This document shows, piece by piece, positions 18,728 to 27,646 of a stretch of DNA of 64,000 nt. The notes below the pieces were generated by a model. It saw only the letters and a program-made list of their open reading frames with translations, was not told the origin of the DNA and did not search any database. Each line of letters begins with the position of its first letter. Position 1 is the stretch's first letter. This stretch comes from DATFDN01 sp963818725 (lineage in GTDB: Bacteria; Pseudomonadota; Alphaproteobacteria; Acetobacterales; Acetobacteraceae), in contig CAWFTU010000014.1 of the NCBI GenBank assembly GCA_963818725.1, forward strand, positions 1,054,001-1,118,000. Reading direction: 5' to 3'. The position numbers and the translations under genes were made by a program.

Positions 18728-18990
18728 TCCTGACTTTGTGCTCCCAGCCCGTAGGATACATACACCAGTGCGCATTGCCACGTTCGTCGCACCCGGAACG
18801 CGCTCGGATTGCGTGGTCGCGCCAAGCCGGTATCCGGCTTGTGATGGCCCAGAGCAGATCTTTGCACCCGGAAAGCCGAGCGGCAGCGTTTGAACCACGT
18901 TGAGGCTTTGCAGGAAGTCCGGCCGGACTTGCCCAGTGACGACGCGTGCCGCGTCCGTACCTATTCCTTTTGTCATGCAGCGGAGTTCAG

Positions 18991-19461
18991 ATGGACATCG
19001 TCTTAAGGGTGAACGGCCATCAGCATCGGCTCGCAGTGGACGTGCGGACGACGCTGTTGGACCTGTTGCGCGAGCAGCTCGGGCTGACCGGCTCCAAGAA
19101 GGGATGCGATCTAGGCCAGTGCGGAGCCTGCACGGTGCTGATAGACGGGAGGCGCGTGCTTTCCTGCTTCACCCTTGCCGTCGCGGCGCAGGACGGGGAC
19201 ATCACCACCATCGAGGGACTAGCCGGCGAGGAAGCGCCGTTGCACCCGATGCAGCAGGCCTTCCTCGACCAGGACGCCTATCAGTGTGGCTACTGCACGC
19301 CGGGCCAGATCATCTCCGCCATCGCCTGCGTGAAGGAAGGACATGCGAACTCCGAGGACGAGATCCGCGAGTACATGAGCGGCAATCTCTGCCGCTGTGC
19401 CGCTTACCCCAAGATCGTCGCGGCCGTGGTGCAAGCGAAGCCGCAGATGGGACGCGCCTGA
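18991..19461 (+). CDS. [2Fe-2S] subunit of molybdenum hydroxylase (PaoA/YagT-like)
   Basis: 156 residues. The plant-type ferredoxin cluster is held by KGCDLGQCGACTVL plus VLSC; the helical second cluster by YQCGYCTPGQI and NLCRCAAY. Such subunits pass electrons from the Mo site toward FAD. ATG 18991 is chosen for the GGAG site 6 nt upstream and the normal N-terminus MDIVLRVNG; no Tat signal is seen, unlike E. coli PaoA, so the complex is probably cytoplasmic. The next gene starts 1 bp after its stop. Confidence 0.92.
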   Translation: MDIVLRVNGHQHRLAVDVRTTLLDLLREQLGLTGSKKGCDLGQCGACTVLIDGRRVLSCFTLAVAAQDGDITTIEGLAGEEAPLHPMQQAFLDQDAYQCGYCTPGQIISAIACVKEGHANSEDEIREYMSGNLCRCAAYPKIVAAVVQAKPQMGRA

Positions 19462-19462
19462 C

Positions 19463-20503
19463 ATGCAGCCCTTCACCTACGTGCAGGCCAGCAATTCGGC
19501 GGACGCCGTGAAAGCCGCATCGGCCTGTCTCGCCGCGCGAGGCGGAACCCAAGCCGACGCGCCGGCGCAGTACCTGGCCGGTGGCACCAACCTGCTCGAC
19601 CTCATGAAGCTGTACGTGATGCGGCCGGAGCTGCTGATCAACATCGGCGACCTCCGGCGGGATCACGGCTCCGTCCGGGTGGATGCCTCGGGGCTGCACC
19701 TCGGCGCGCTGGTTCGCATGTCGGAAGCCGCCGACCATCCCGATATCGTCCGCGACTATCCCGTGATCGCGCAAGCCCTGCGCCTCGCGGCCAGCCAGCA
19801 ACTGCGCAACATGGCGAGCCTGGCGGGCAACGTGCTGCAACGGACCCGTTGCAACTACTTCCGCGATCCGAGCTGGCGCGCGTGCAACAAGCGCGCCCCT
19901 GGCACGGGATGTTCCGCAATCGGTGGCGTGAACCGCCGGTTGGCCGTGCTCGGCGTCAGCGAGCACTGCATCGCCCACTACCCTGGCGATTTCGCCAACA
20001 CGCTCGCGGCCCTGGACGCCAAGGTCGCGTTGCTGGGGACCGACGGCACGACGCGCGCCATCCCGTTCGAGGCGCTGCACCGCCTGCCCGGCGACACGCC
20101 GCACATCGAGACGAATCTGCGGCCGGGCGAGCTGATCACCGGCTTCTCCGTCCCAGCCGGGCCGTGGACGCGGCGCTCGCTCTACCTGAAGATCCGGGAC
20201 CGGGAGTCGTACGACTTCGCACTCGCCTCCGCCGCCGTGGGGCTCGACCTGCAGGACGGCCTGGTGAGAGAGGCGCGCATCGGCCTCGGCGGCCTCGCCG
20301 CCAAGCCCTGGCGCTCGCACCCAGCCGAGGCCGCCCTCAGGGGGCGCAGGCTGGACGAAGCCGCGGCCCGGGAGGCTGCCGAGGCCGCGTTCCGCGACGC
20401 CGTCACCCACGAGGAAACCGGATTCAAGCCCGAACTCGGCCGGCGTACCCTGGTGCGCGCCCTGCTCGACGCCGCCGCCCTGGAGATTCTGAGCCATGCC
20501 TGA
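19463..20503 (+). CDS. FAD/[4Fe-4S] subunit of molybdenum hydroxylase (PaoB/YagS-like)
   Basis: 346 residues. FAD-binding segments AQYLAGGTNLLDLMKLYV and NMASLAGNVLQRTRC are present. The cysteine cluster spanning RCNYFRDPSWRACNK and APGTGCSAIGG matches the extra [4Fe-4S] loop of the PaoB subclass rather than ordinary xanthine dehydrogenase. The C-terminal CO-dehydrogenase-type domain covers the last 100 residues. The 3' end overlaps the large-subunit start by 8 bp, indicating coupled translation. The complex oxidises an aldehyde or N-heterocycle at a molybdopterin site; the true substrate is unknown. Confidence 0.9.
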   Translation: MQPFTYVQASNSADAVKAASACLAARGGTQADAPAQYLAGGTNLLDLMKLYVMRPELLINIGDLRRDHGSVRVDASGLHLGALVRMSEAADHPDIVRDYPVIAQALRLAASQQLRNMASLAGNVLQRTRCNYFRDPSWRACNKRAPGTGCSAIGGVNRRLAVLGVSEHCIAHYPGDFANTLAALDAKVALLGTDGTTRAIPFEALHRLPGDTPHIETNLRPGELITGFSVPAGPWTRRSLYLKIRDRESYDFALASAAVGLDLQDGLVREARIGLGGLAAKPWRSHPAEAALRGRRLDEAAAREAAEAAFRDAVTHEETGFKPELGRRTLVRALLDAAALEILSHA

Positions 20504-22774
20504 CGATGCCGCCCTGGGCGCTGCGCGCGCCGTGATCGGAACCCCCACGCCGCGCATCGACGGTCGCGCCAAAGTGACGGGACGAGCGGTCTATGCCTCG
20601 GATGAGGCGGTGGCCCACCCCGCCTATGCCTTCCTGGTCACCAGTTCGATCGCGCGCGGCCGTATCCGCGCCTTCCACCTGGATCAGGCGCGCGCGGTCT
20701 CCAGCGTGCTGGACATCCTGACGCATGAGAACGCGGGCGGCGAGGCGGACCCGCAGCCGCCGCATGGTGCCGGCGGGGAGACCACGACACTGCAAACCGA
20801 CCGGGTCTGGCATGACGGCCAGATCATCGGCGTCGTCGTCGCCGACAGCTACGAGGCCGCGCGGGAGGCGGCGTACAGAGTCCAGGTGGTCTACGAGGAG
20901 GAACAACCCTCCGCCACCTTCGGCAGCCCGGGCGCCGAGGCGGCGGTCCGCAAGGCCGGCGAGCACGAGGACTTTCAGGTCGGCGACGCGGATGCCGCCT
21001 TCGCCGCGGCCGAGGTGAAGGTCGATGCGCATTACGGCACGCCGACCCAGCATCACAACCCGATCGAGCTGTTCACCACCACCTGCGTTTGGAGCAGCGG
21101 CAGCCTGACCGTGTACGAGCCGAGCCAGTTCGTCTATGGGCTGAGGGGTGCGCTGGCCAAGCAGTTGCACATGGACCCGCAGCGCATCCGCGTGGTGTCC
21201 CGCTACGTCGGCGGGGCGTTTGGATCCAAGGGCAACGCCACCGGGCGCACCGCCTGGATCGCCGTGGCCGCGCGGCGGCTGGGCCGCCCGGTGAAGCTGG
21301 TTGCCACCCGCGACCAGGGCTATACGATTGCCACGTACCGCGCCGAAACCCGTCATCACCTCCAACTCGGGGCCACGCGCGACGGCAGGCTGACCGCCTT
21401 GCGGCACGAGGGCTGGGAGGTCACGTCAAGACCGTCCGAGTACAACGTGTCGGGCACCGAGACCACTGCGCGGGTCTACGCCTGCCCGAACATCCTGACC
21501 AAGGTGAACATCGTCCACGCCGACCGGAACACGCCGGGCTTCATGCGCGCGCCGCCGGACACGCCCTACATGTTCCCGCTGGAATCGGCGATCGACGAAC
21601 TGGCCATCGCGCTGGGCATGGATCCGGTCGAGCTGCGGCGAATCAACGACACGCACACCGACCCTGCCACCGGGCAGGCCTATTCAAGCCGCCTGCTGAT
21701 GCCCTGCTTCGATCAGGCGGCGGAGCGCTTCGGCTGGTCGGGGCGCGATCCCCGGCCGGGCTCGATGCGCGATGGTGACTGGCTGGTGGGCTGGGGCTGC
21801 GCCACGGCTGCCTACCCCGCCAACATCGGCCCCGCCGCGGCGCGGGTGGCGCTCGGCCCGGACGGGCGGGCCTCGGTGCAAATCGCGGCGCACGACATCG
21901 GCACCGGCGCGTACACGGTGGTGGCGATGATCGCGGCGGACCGGCTCGGGCTGGAGGTGGAGCAGGTCACGGTGCGGATGGGCGACACCGACCTGCCGCC
22001 GGCGGGATTGGCCGCCGGGTCCAGCCACACGGCCGGCATCAGTCACGCCGTCGCCGGCGCCTGCGAGGAGATCCGTGCGCGCCTCGCCCGTGCCGCCACC
22101 GCCAGCAACGAGGGCCCCTTCGCGCCGGGCGCGACCCGGCCACGCTCGCCCTCGCCGGCGGCGCCCTGCGCGCCCCGGACGGCACGACGGAGATCCTGAA
22201 GGACGCACTCCATCGGGTGAGCAGCGGCGCTCTGGAAGCCTACGCCGAGAACACGCCGAAGGGTATGCCGCCGGAATCGATGAGCAAGCTGTTTCAGGGG
22301 CAGATGGCGCTGTCGCGCGGCCAGCAGCGCAAGGACGTGCGGGCCTACGCCTTTGGCGCTCAGTTCGTGGAGGTGCGCGTCCACGCCCGCACGCGGGAAA
22401 TCCGCGTGCCCCGCGCGGTGGGCGCCTTCGCCGCCGGACGAATCGTCAACCCGATCACGGCGCACAGCCAGTACATGGGCGGCATGATCTGGGGCATCGG
22501 ATCCGCGCTGCACGAAGCGACGGAGATCGACGAGCGCACGGCGCGCTATGTCAACGACAACATTGCCGAGTACCCGATTCCGGTGAACGCCGACGTGCGC
22601 CGGGTGGAGGTGATCCTGGTGCCGGAACAGGATGACCAGGTGAACCCGATGGGCATCAAGGGCCTTGGGGAAATCGGCATTGTCGGCATGAACGCCGCGG
22701 TCGCCAATGCGGTCCACCACGCCACGGGGCGCCGCATCCGCGACCTTCCGATTCGGATCGAGGACCTGATCTAG
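20496..22774 (+). pseudogene. Molybdopterin-binding large subunit (PaoC/YagR-like), frameshifted
   Basis: Two frames cover one protein of about 759 residues, the usual size. The first (20496-22199) carries TGRAVYASDEAV, the Mo-cofactor motifs VGGAFGSKGN and FMRAPPDTPYMFPLESAIDE, and AAGSSHTAGISHAVA. Near 22120-22135 one base is missing; the other frame then continues RDPATLALAGGALRAPDG through GIKGLGEIGIVGMNAAVANA, where the Glu of GLGE is the catalytic base. The truncated 567-residue product would lack that Glu and be inactive. This is a recent break or a sequence error, since the rest is well conserved. Confidence 0.87.
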
Positions 22775-22861
22775 CCTGGGCAAATCGCTCCCCGCAGCCA
22801 CGTGTGGTAGCGTTGCGGGCGAATGGAACTGCGCTGGATGACGCACCGAGGAGAGGGCGAG

Positions 22862-23212
22862 ATGCCGGTCACGACGAAATACGTCTTCATTGTGAGCATG
22901 GACGTGGCACCCGAGAAGGAGGCGCTTTTCAATGAAATCTACGATCGCGAGCACGCGCCGAACCTGCTGAAGGTGCCGGGCGTTCGCTCGGTCACGCGGC
23001 TGCGCACCGAGCCCGCCAGCTTCAACATCAGCGGGCAGAGCAAACCGCTCACCGGCGAGGGGGCACCGACGTACATGGCGATCTACGAGATCGACAGTCC
23101 CGACGTCCTGACCAGCGCAGCCTGGACCGAGGCGGCGGAACTGGGCCGATGGCCGACCGAGGTGCGGCCGCACACAAGCAATCGGCAGCACATCGTTCGG
23201 AAGGTGGTGTAG
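22862..23212 (+). CDS. EthD/dimeric alpha-beta barrel small protein
   Basis: 116 residues starting MPVTTKYVFIVSMDVAPEKE with a GGAGAGGG site. IYDREHAPNLLKVPGVRSVTRL and PTYMAIYEIDSPDVL match the ferredoxin-like dimeric barrel of EthD/DUF4286 proteins, which often accompany aromatic and cyclic-ketone catabolic genes. It follows the molybdenum hydroxylase operon by 87 bp and may share its transcript. Catalytic role, if any, unknown. Confidence 0.78.
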   Translation: MPVTTKYVFIVSMDVAPEKEALFNEIYDREHAPNLLKVPGVRSVTRLRTEPASFNISGQSKPLTGEGAPTYMAIYEIDSPDVLTSAAWTEAAELGRWPTEVRPHTSNRQHIVRKVV

Positions 23213-23254
23213 GTGCGTCACCGCGTATCCCTGCCCCGCTTGGGCAAGAGCGCG

Positions 23255-23376
23255 TCAGTTAGCCCGATTTTCCCCGATGCGCACCAGTGCGCCTCCGTCG
23301 ACGGGCAGTGCCGCCCCGGTGACGAACGCGGCTTCGTCCGAGGCGAGAAATCGCGCCGCGCTGGGGACGTTCCAGC
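23255..23376 (-). pseudogene. C-terminal remnant of a short-chain dehydrogenase
   Basis: The minus strand reads PSAARFLASDEAAFVTGAAL followed by PVDGGALVRIG and a stop at 23255, the standard end of an SDR protein. Upstream of this no Rossmann nucleotide-binding part or YxxxK motif is found in any frame, so about four fifths of the gene has been lost. It marks a deletion junction between the EthD-like gene and the VWA-like gene. Confidence 0.75.
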
Positions 23377-23543
23377 CGGTGGGGCGGTGGCCTTGTGACC
23401 GGCGCGTCGTTGCCCTCGATACTGATGCCCGCGGCTTACGCCGGACTCTCTTCGCCGTTTTAGGACTCGAATTCAATGTCCCGCGCGACTCGGCTGGCGG
23501 CTTGTGGCATCATGCCGCGGTGCATTGTCAGAGGGAGCCTGAG

Positions 23544-24350
23544 ATGCCCGACAAGCAGAATTTCGTGTTGGTTCCTGATCCCGAGCCCGAGCCGGAAGCG
23601 GCTCAGCCGCGCCGTGCTGGCGTGCCGGCGCTGGAGCGGTTGCGCGCGGTTGCGGGCGTGGCTAATGCGCTGCTTTCGCGCCAGAGCCGGACGCTTGGCA
23701 GGTTGGGACGATCGCCGGCAACGGCCGCTCCCACGACGGGGCGCCCCCGTCTCTTGTTCGGCTTTGATGCCACCGCCTCGCGGGAGCCCGCCTGGGCAGC
23801 GGCGCGTCAGGTGACCGATGCACTGGTGCGCGCGCTGCCGGGCGAGCTGGATGTCGCCCTGGCGGTCCATGGCGGATCGCGCCTGCACACATTCACCGAG
23901 TTCACTGCCAATCCGGCGGTCTTGCGCGACCGTGCCGCCGCGATCCACTGCATCCCTGGCCATACCCAAATGCTGCCCATCCTTGCACGCGCGCTCGCCG
24001 TTCCGGGGATCCGGGTCGTGGTGTATATCGGCGACGTGTTCGAGGAATTGCCCAGCCGCGGACGGCAACTCGCCGACGAGATGGGACGGCGGGGCGCCAA
24101 GCTGTTCGTGCTGCACGACGTGGCTGACTGGAATGCGCGGAGGGACGCGGAGCTGTTCCGCGATCTGGCCCGCCGCACGGGAGGCGACATACTGCCGTTC
24201 GACGCAAACGCACCGGACCGGCTCAGGGAATTGCTGGCCGCCGTCGCCGTGTACGCGGTGGGCGGGGAGGCTCTGCTCGAGCAGAAGCAGGGCACACTGC
24301 CCGGAGCGGCTCTGCTGCTCAAGCATCTGGGCCATGACTCTCACCGCTGA
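23544..24350 (+). CDS. VWA-like domain protein
   Basis: 268 residues starting MPDKQNFVLVPDPEPEPEAA with a GAGGGAGCC site. A Pro/Glu-rich N-terminus leads to a von Willebrand A-like fold: RLLFGFDATASREPAW (a DxTxS metal-site variant), ELDVALAVHGGSRLHTFTEF, IRVVVYIGDVFEE and AKLFVLHDVADWN. No transmembrane segment is seen, so it is probably cytosolic. It precedes a DUF2891 gene by 64 bp on the same strand. I do not recognise a characterised relative. Confidence 0.65.
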   Translation: MPDKQNFVLVPDPEPEPEAAQPRRAGVPALERLRAVAGVANALLSRQSRTLGRLGRSPATAAPTTGRPRLLFGFDATASREPAWAAARQVTDALVRALPGELDVALAVHGGSRLHTFTEFTANPAVLRDRAAAIHCIPGHTQMLPILARALAVPGIRVVVYIGDVFEELPSRGRQLADEMGRRGAKLFVLHDVADWNARRDAELFRDLARRTGGDILPFDANAPDRLRELLAAVAVYAVGGEALLEQKQGTLPGAALLLKHLGHDSHR

Positions 24351-24414
24351 AGTCATTTAGCAATCCGCGACCCGGACGTCGCCAACGGCCCGAGCCGCAG
24401 TCCCGAAGGTTCGC

Positions 24415-25464
24415 ATGCTCACACCGGATCTGGCCAGTCGGCTTGCGAAACTCGCGCTTGGCCACGTGACGCGCGAGTACCCGAACAAGCTGGATCACGT
24501 TCTGGCCGAATTGGAGGACTTGGCCTCTCCGCGCGCGCTGCACCCCGTCTTCTTCGGCAGCTTTGACTGGCACTCCTGCGTTCACGCCTATTGGCTGCTT
24601 GCTCGCCTGATCCGCCTCTATCCCGCTCTCCCGGAATCGGACCGGATTCGCACGCTCTTCTCGACGTCCTTCACCCAGGATCGCGTTTCTTTGGAACTCG
24701 CCTATCTCGCGCGCCCGTTCAGCGGCACATTCGAGCGGCCGTACGGCTGGGCCTGGCTGCTGATGCTCGCGGCCGAGCTGGGACGGCACCAGGGCGAACA
24801 GGCGGAACGCTGGTCGGTCACCCTGAAACCCTTGGCGCACGGGTTTGCCCAGCGGTTCGTCGACTATCTCCCGAAGGCCGCCTATCCCGTCCGCACCGGC
24901 GTGCATTCCAATTCCGCGTTCGCCCTCGCGCTCGCCCTAGAGTATGCGCAGACGTGCCATGATAACACGCTTGCGAGCATGGTGGGAAGCGTGGCCCGGC
25001 GATGGTACCTGGGTGACGTGGACTGCCCGGCCTGGGAACCCAGCGGCGAGGATTTCCTTTCCCCCTGCCTCGTCGAGGCCGAGTGCATGCGTCGCGTGCT
25101 GCCCGCGCCGGAGTTCGCCGCTTGGTTCGCGCGCTTTCTGCCGTATGTTGACCGGCAGGAGCCGCGGACCCTCTTCCGCCCTGTCACGGTGAGTGACCGC
25201 AGCGATGGCAGGATCGCTCACCTGGACGGCCTGAACCTCAGCCGCGCCTGGTGTTGGAGCAACTTGGCCAGCTCTTTCGCGCGCTCGGATCCGCGTGGCC
25301 AGGTCATGCGTGATGCCGCCGCCCGGCACCTGGACGCCGGCCGCCAGCACATTGCCGAGGACTACATGGGCGAGCACTGGCTCGCCACGTTCCTGTTGCT
25401 GGCGCTGGAAGCCGCCGCCTCCGCGCGCGGACCACTGCCCACAGACCGGCCCAATCGAGGCTAG
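24415..25464 (+). CDS. DUF2891-family protein
   Basis: 349 residues. The N-terminal HPVFFGSFDWHSCVHAYWLL, then RPYGWAWLLMLAAELG, GVHSNSAFALALALEYA and CLVEAECMRRVLPAPEF fit the all-alpha, conserved-His/Glu DUF2891 family, whose fold suggests a helical toroid like some glycosidases, but no activity is established. Last conserved stretch: LDGLNLSRAWCWSNLA and DYMGEHWLATFLLLALE. Probably co-transcribed with the VWA-like gene. Confidence 0.82.
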   Translation: MLTPDLASRLAKLALGHVTREYPNKLDHVLAELEDLASPRALHPVFFGSFDWHSCVHAYWLLARLIRLYPALPESDRIRTLFSTSFTQDRVSLELAYLARPFSGTFERPYGWAWLLMLAAELGRHQGEQAERWSVTLKPLAHGFAQRFVDYLPKAAYPVRTGVHSNSAFALALALEYAQTCHDNTLASMVGSVARRWYLGDVDCPAWEPSGEDFLSPCLVEAECMRRVLPAPEFAAWFARFLPYVDRQEPRTLFRPVTVSDRSDGRIAHLDGLNLSRAWCWSNLASSFARSDPRGQVMRDAAARHLDAGRQHIAEDYMGEHWLATFLLLALEAAASARGPLPTDRPNRG

Positions 25465-25651
25465 CGGTTTTCCGACGCGGCGATGGGGTGTAGCATGAGC
25501 GGGTGCTCCCTGAGTTTGCAATGAGCCGGCAAGCCGCGTTCCTGCTGTTGTTCCTGCCCGCACCGCTGTACTCCCTTGAGTGCGTCGGGGGGACCGCTCC
25601 GCTCTGCACCGGCCGGTGCAAACCTTCGATCGAGGCTTTCGGAGAGTTGCC

Positions 25652-26890
25652 ATGCCCGTGACCCGACGCGGCTTGATTGGAACAGCCGCCCTTGCCTCCA
25701 CATTGCCGATGCGGATGCTGCGCGCCCAGAACAAGCCAACGATCAAGATCGGCGTGCTGAATGACATGTCCGGCACCTATCGCGATGTCAGCGGCCCTGG
25801 ATCGGTCGCGTGCGTGCGGCAGGCGATCCAGGATTTCGGCGGCTCCGGCAAGGATTTCACGGTGGCCGTTTTGGTTGGCGACCACCAGAACAAGCCAGAT
25901 GTCGGGGTCAGCATCACGCGTCAGTGGTTCGACCGAGATGGCGTGGATGTGGTGGTGGACGTGCCCACCTCGTCGGTCGCTCTCGCGGTCGCGAACGTCG
26001 CCCGGGAGAAGAACAAGGTCTATATCAACTCCGGCGGAGCAACGGTCGATCTCACCGGGTCACAGTGCAACGCGAACACGCTGCACTGGACTTATGACAC
26101 CTACATGCTCGCCCGCTCGACCGGAGCGGCGACCGTGAAGGCGGGCGGAAACACTTGGTTTTTTGTCACCGCCAACTACGTGTTCGGCCAGCAGTTGCAG
26201 CGCGACACCTCCAGCTTCGTCACCAAGGCAGGCGGCAAGGTCCTCGGGAGCGCGCTCTACCCCTTCCCCGAGACCACCGACTTCTCGTCGTATTTGATCC
26301 AGGCCCAGGCAAGCGGCGCGAAGGTGGTGGGCTTTGCCAACGCCGGCGATGACGCGGTCAACAGCATCAAGCAAGCACACGAGTTCGGGCTGGCCGCCAG
26401 CGGCGCAACCTTGGCCGGGCTGCTGGTCATCATCAATGTCGTGCATGCGCTGACGCTGCCGACGGCGCAGGGCTTGCTGCTGACCGAGAGCTTTTACTGG
26501 GATCTGAACGACCGCACCCGCGCGTTCACCAGCCGGGTCAAGCCCAAGATGGGCAACGCACCGGCCAACATGGAGCAGGCCGGCTGCTACTCGGGGGTCT
26601 TGCACTACCTGAAGGCGATCGAGGCGATGGGAGTGGCCAGTGCCAAGGCAAGCGGCGCGGCCGTCGTGGCGCAGATGAAGAAGATGCCGGTGGACGACGA
26701 TGTGTTCGGCAAGACCACGGTGCGCGAGGACGGCCGGCATTTGGTGCCGGCCTATCTCTTCCAGGTGAAGAAACCGTCCGAGAGCAAGGGGCCGTGGGAT
26801 TATTACAAACTTGTGGCGACCACGCCCGCCGACGAGGCCGCGCCGCCCCTGGCCGAAGAACACTGTTCCCTCGCCGTGGCGCATGGATGA
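25652..26890 (+). CDS. Periplasmic type I binding protein of a branched-chain-amino-acid-type ABC importer
   Basis: 412 residues. The twin-arginine-type leader MPVTRRGLIGTAALAST has likely cleavage after MLRA. The Peripla_BP_6 fold begins IKIGVLNDMSGTYRDVSGPG and runs through WFDRDGVDVVVDVPTSSVAL, WFFVTANYVFGQQLQRD and EDGRHLVPAYLFQVKKPSE. GGAGAG lies ahead of ATG 25652. Members near aromatic catabolic genes often bind aromatic acids. No permease or ATPase gene is adjacent, so it works with components elsewhere or is an orphan. A close paralogue lies at 62089-63325. Confidence 0.88.
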   Translation: MPVTRRGLIGTAALASTLPMRMLRAQNKPTIKIGVLNDMSGTYRDVSGPGSVACVRQAIQDFGGSGKDFTVAVLVGDHQNKPDVGVSITRQWFDRDGVDVVVDVPTSSVALAVANVAREKNKVYINSGGATVDLTGSQCNANTLHWTYDTYMLARSTGAATVKAGGNTWFFVTANYVFGQQLQRDTSSFVTKAGGKVLGSALYPFPETTDFSSYLIQAQASGAKVVGFANAGDDAVNSIKQAHEFGLAASGATLAGLLVIINVVHALTLPTAQGLLLTESFYWDLNDRTRAFTSRVKPKMGNAPANMEQAGCYSGVLHYLKAIEAMGVASAKASGAAVVAQMKKMPVDDDVFGKTTVREDGRHLVPAYLFQVKKPSESKGPWDYYKLVATTPADEAAPPLAEEHCSLAVAHG

Positions 26891-27152
26891 GAGGCACGCC
26901 GGCCCATGACGAACATGGTCCGGCCCTCCCATGCCATGTCCAGGGACAGGACTGGCGCCTTTAAGGCACGTCTCAAAAATGAAAGGCGCGCTCGCGAATG
27001 TCTCCGGGCTTGATCAATCGCCCGTTGACGCCAGATCCAGCCAGTTCGAAGAGGCGATTTGTCCGCGTCTGCGACTGCACCCCTGCTTTGATAAGTCAAG
27101 AACCGACAGGAGAGCGCGGTTTCGGGCAGGGAATTCCAAGCGGGGCCTAGGC

Positions 27153-27581
27153 ATGAGCAATCAGTGGCAATATCAGGTTCGGATCTATTTGCCTGACGAT
27201 CTTGCAGAAGTTGCACGCAGCGATCCTGGCAATCCGGCACTCGGACCGCTCGCAGCCGTCCTGGCCAAACATGGCGCGGTCCTGAAGTGCCAGTTCGACG
27301 TTTTCGCAGGCTACGTTGCCGAAGCCGAAAGGCATGGGGTCAGTGGCGATACGCTTTACAAATGGACCAAAGCGACGATTGAAGATCCTGTCAAAAAGGC
27401 AAAATACATCACATCCTTCATGCTATATGTAGACGGCACGGAGGTATACTCAAAGGAGCGAGCGGATGCCCTCGAGGCAGATTTGCAGCCGCTCGTCCAC
27501 AGCAAGGTGATCACGCGAATATCGAAGCACGACACCAATCCCGCAAACACCCCGCAGCCGCCCGCACAGTACCGGTCCTGA
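27153..27581 (+). CDS. Hypothetical protein, 142 residues
   Basis: Starts MSNQWQYQVRIYLPDDLAEV. The sequence looks like a small alpha/beta protein with a lower GC share than its neighbours and no signal peptide. TSFMLYVDGTEVYSKERAD and LEADLQPLVHSKVITRI are its most ordered parts; the last 20 residues are Pro/Asn-rich and probably disordered. I do not recognise a family. The roughly 260 bp ahead of it hold nothing recognisable. The lower GC may mark recent transfer. Confidence 0.6.
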   Translation: MSNQWQYQVRIYLPDDLAEVARSDPGNPALGPLAAVLAKHGAVLKCQFDVFAGYVAEAERHGVSGDTLYKWTKATIEDPVKKAKYITSFMLYVDGTEVYSKERADALEADLQPLVHSKVITRISKHDTNPANTPQPPAQYRS

Positions 27582-27646
27582 CGGCATTTATCGTGACCGC
27601 TGGCTGGTGGAAGGGTTGGTGTCCTGGGTATCGATGCTGAGTGGCG

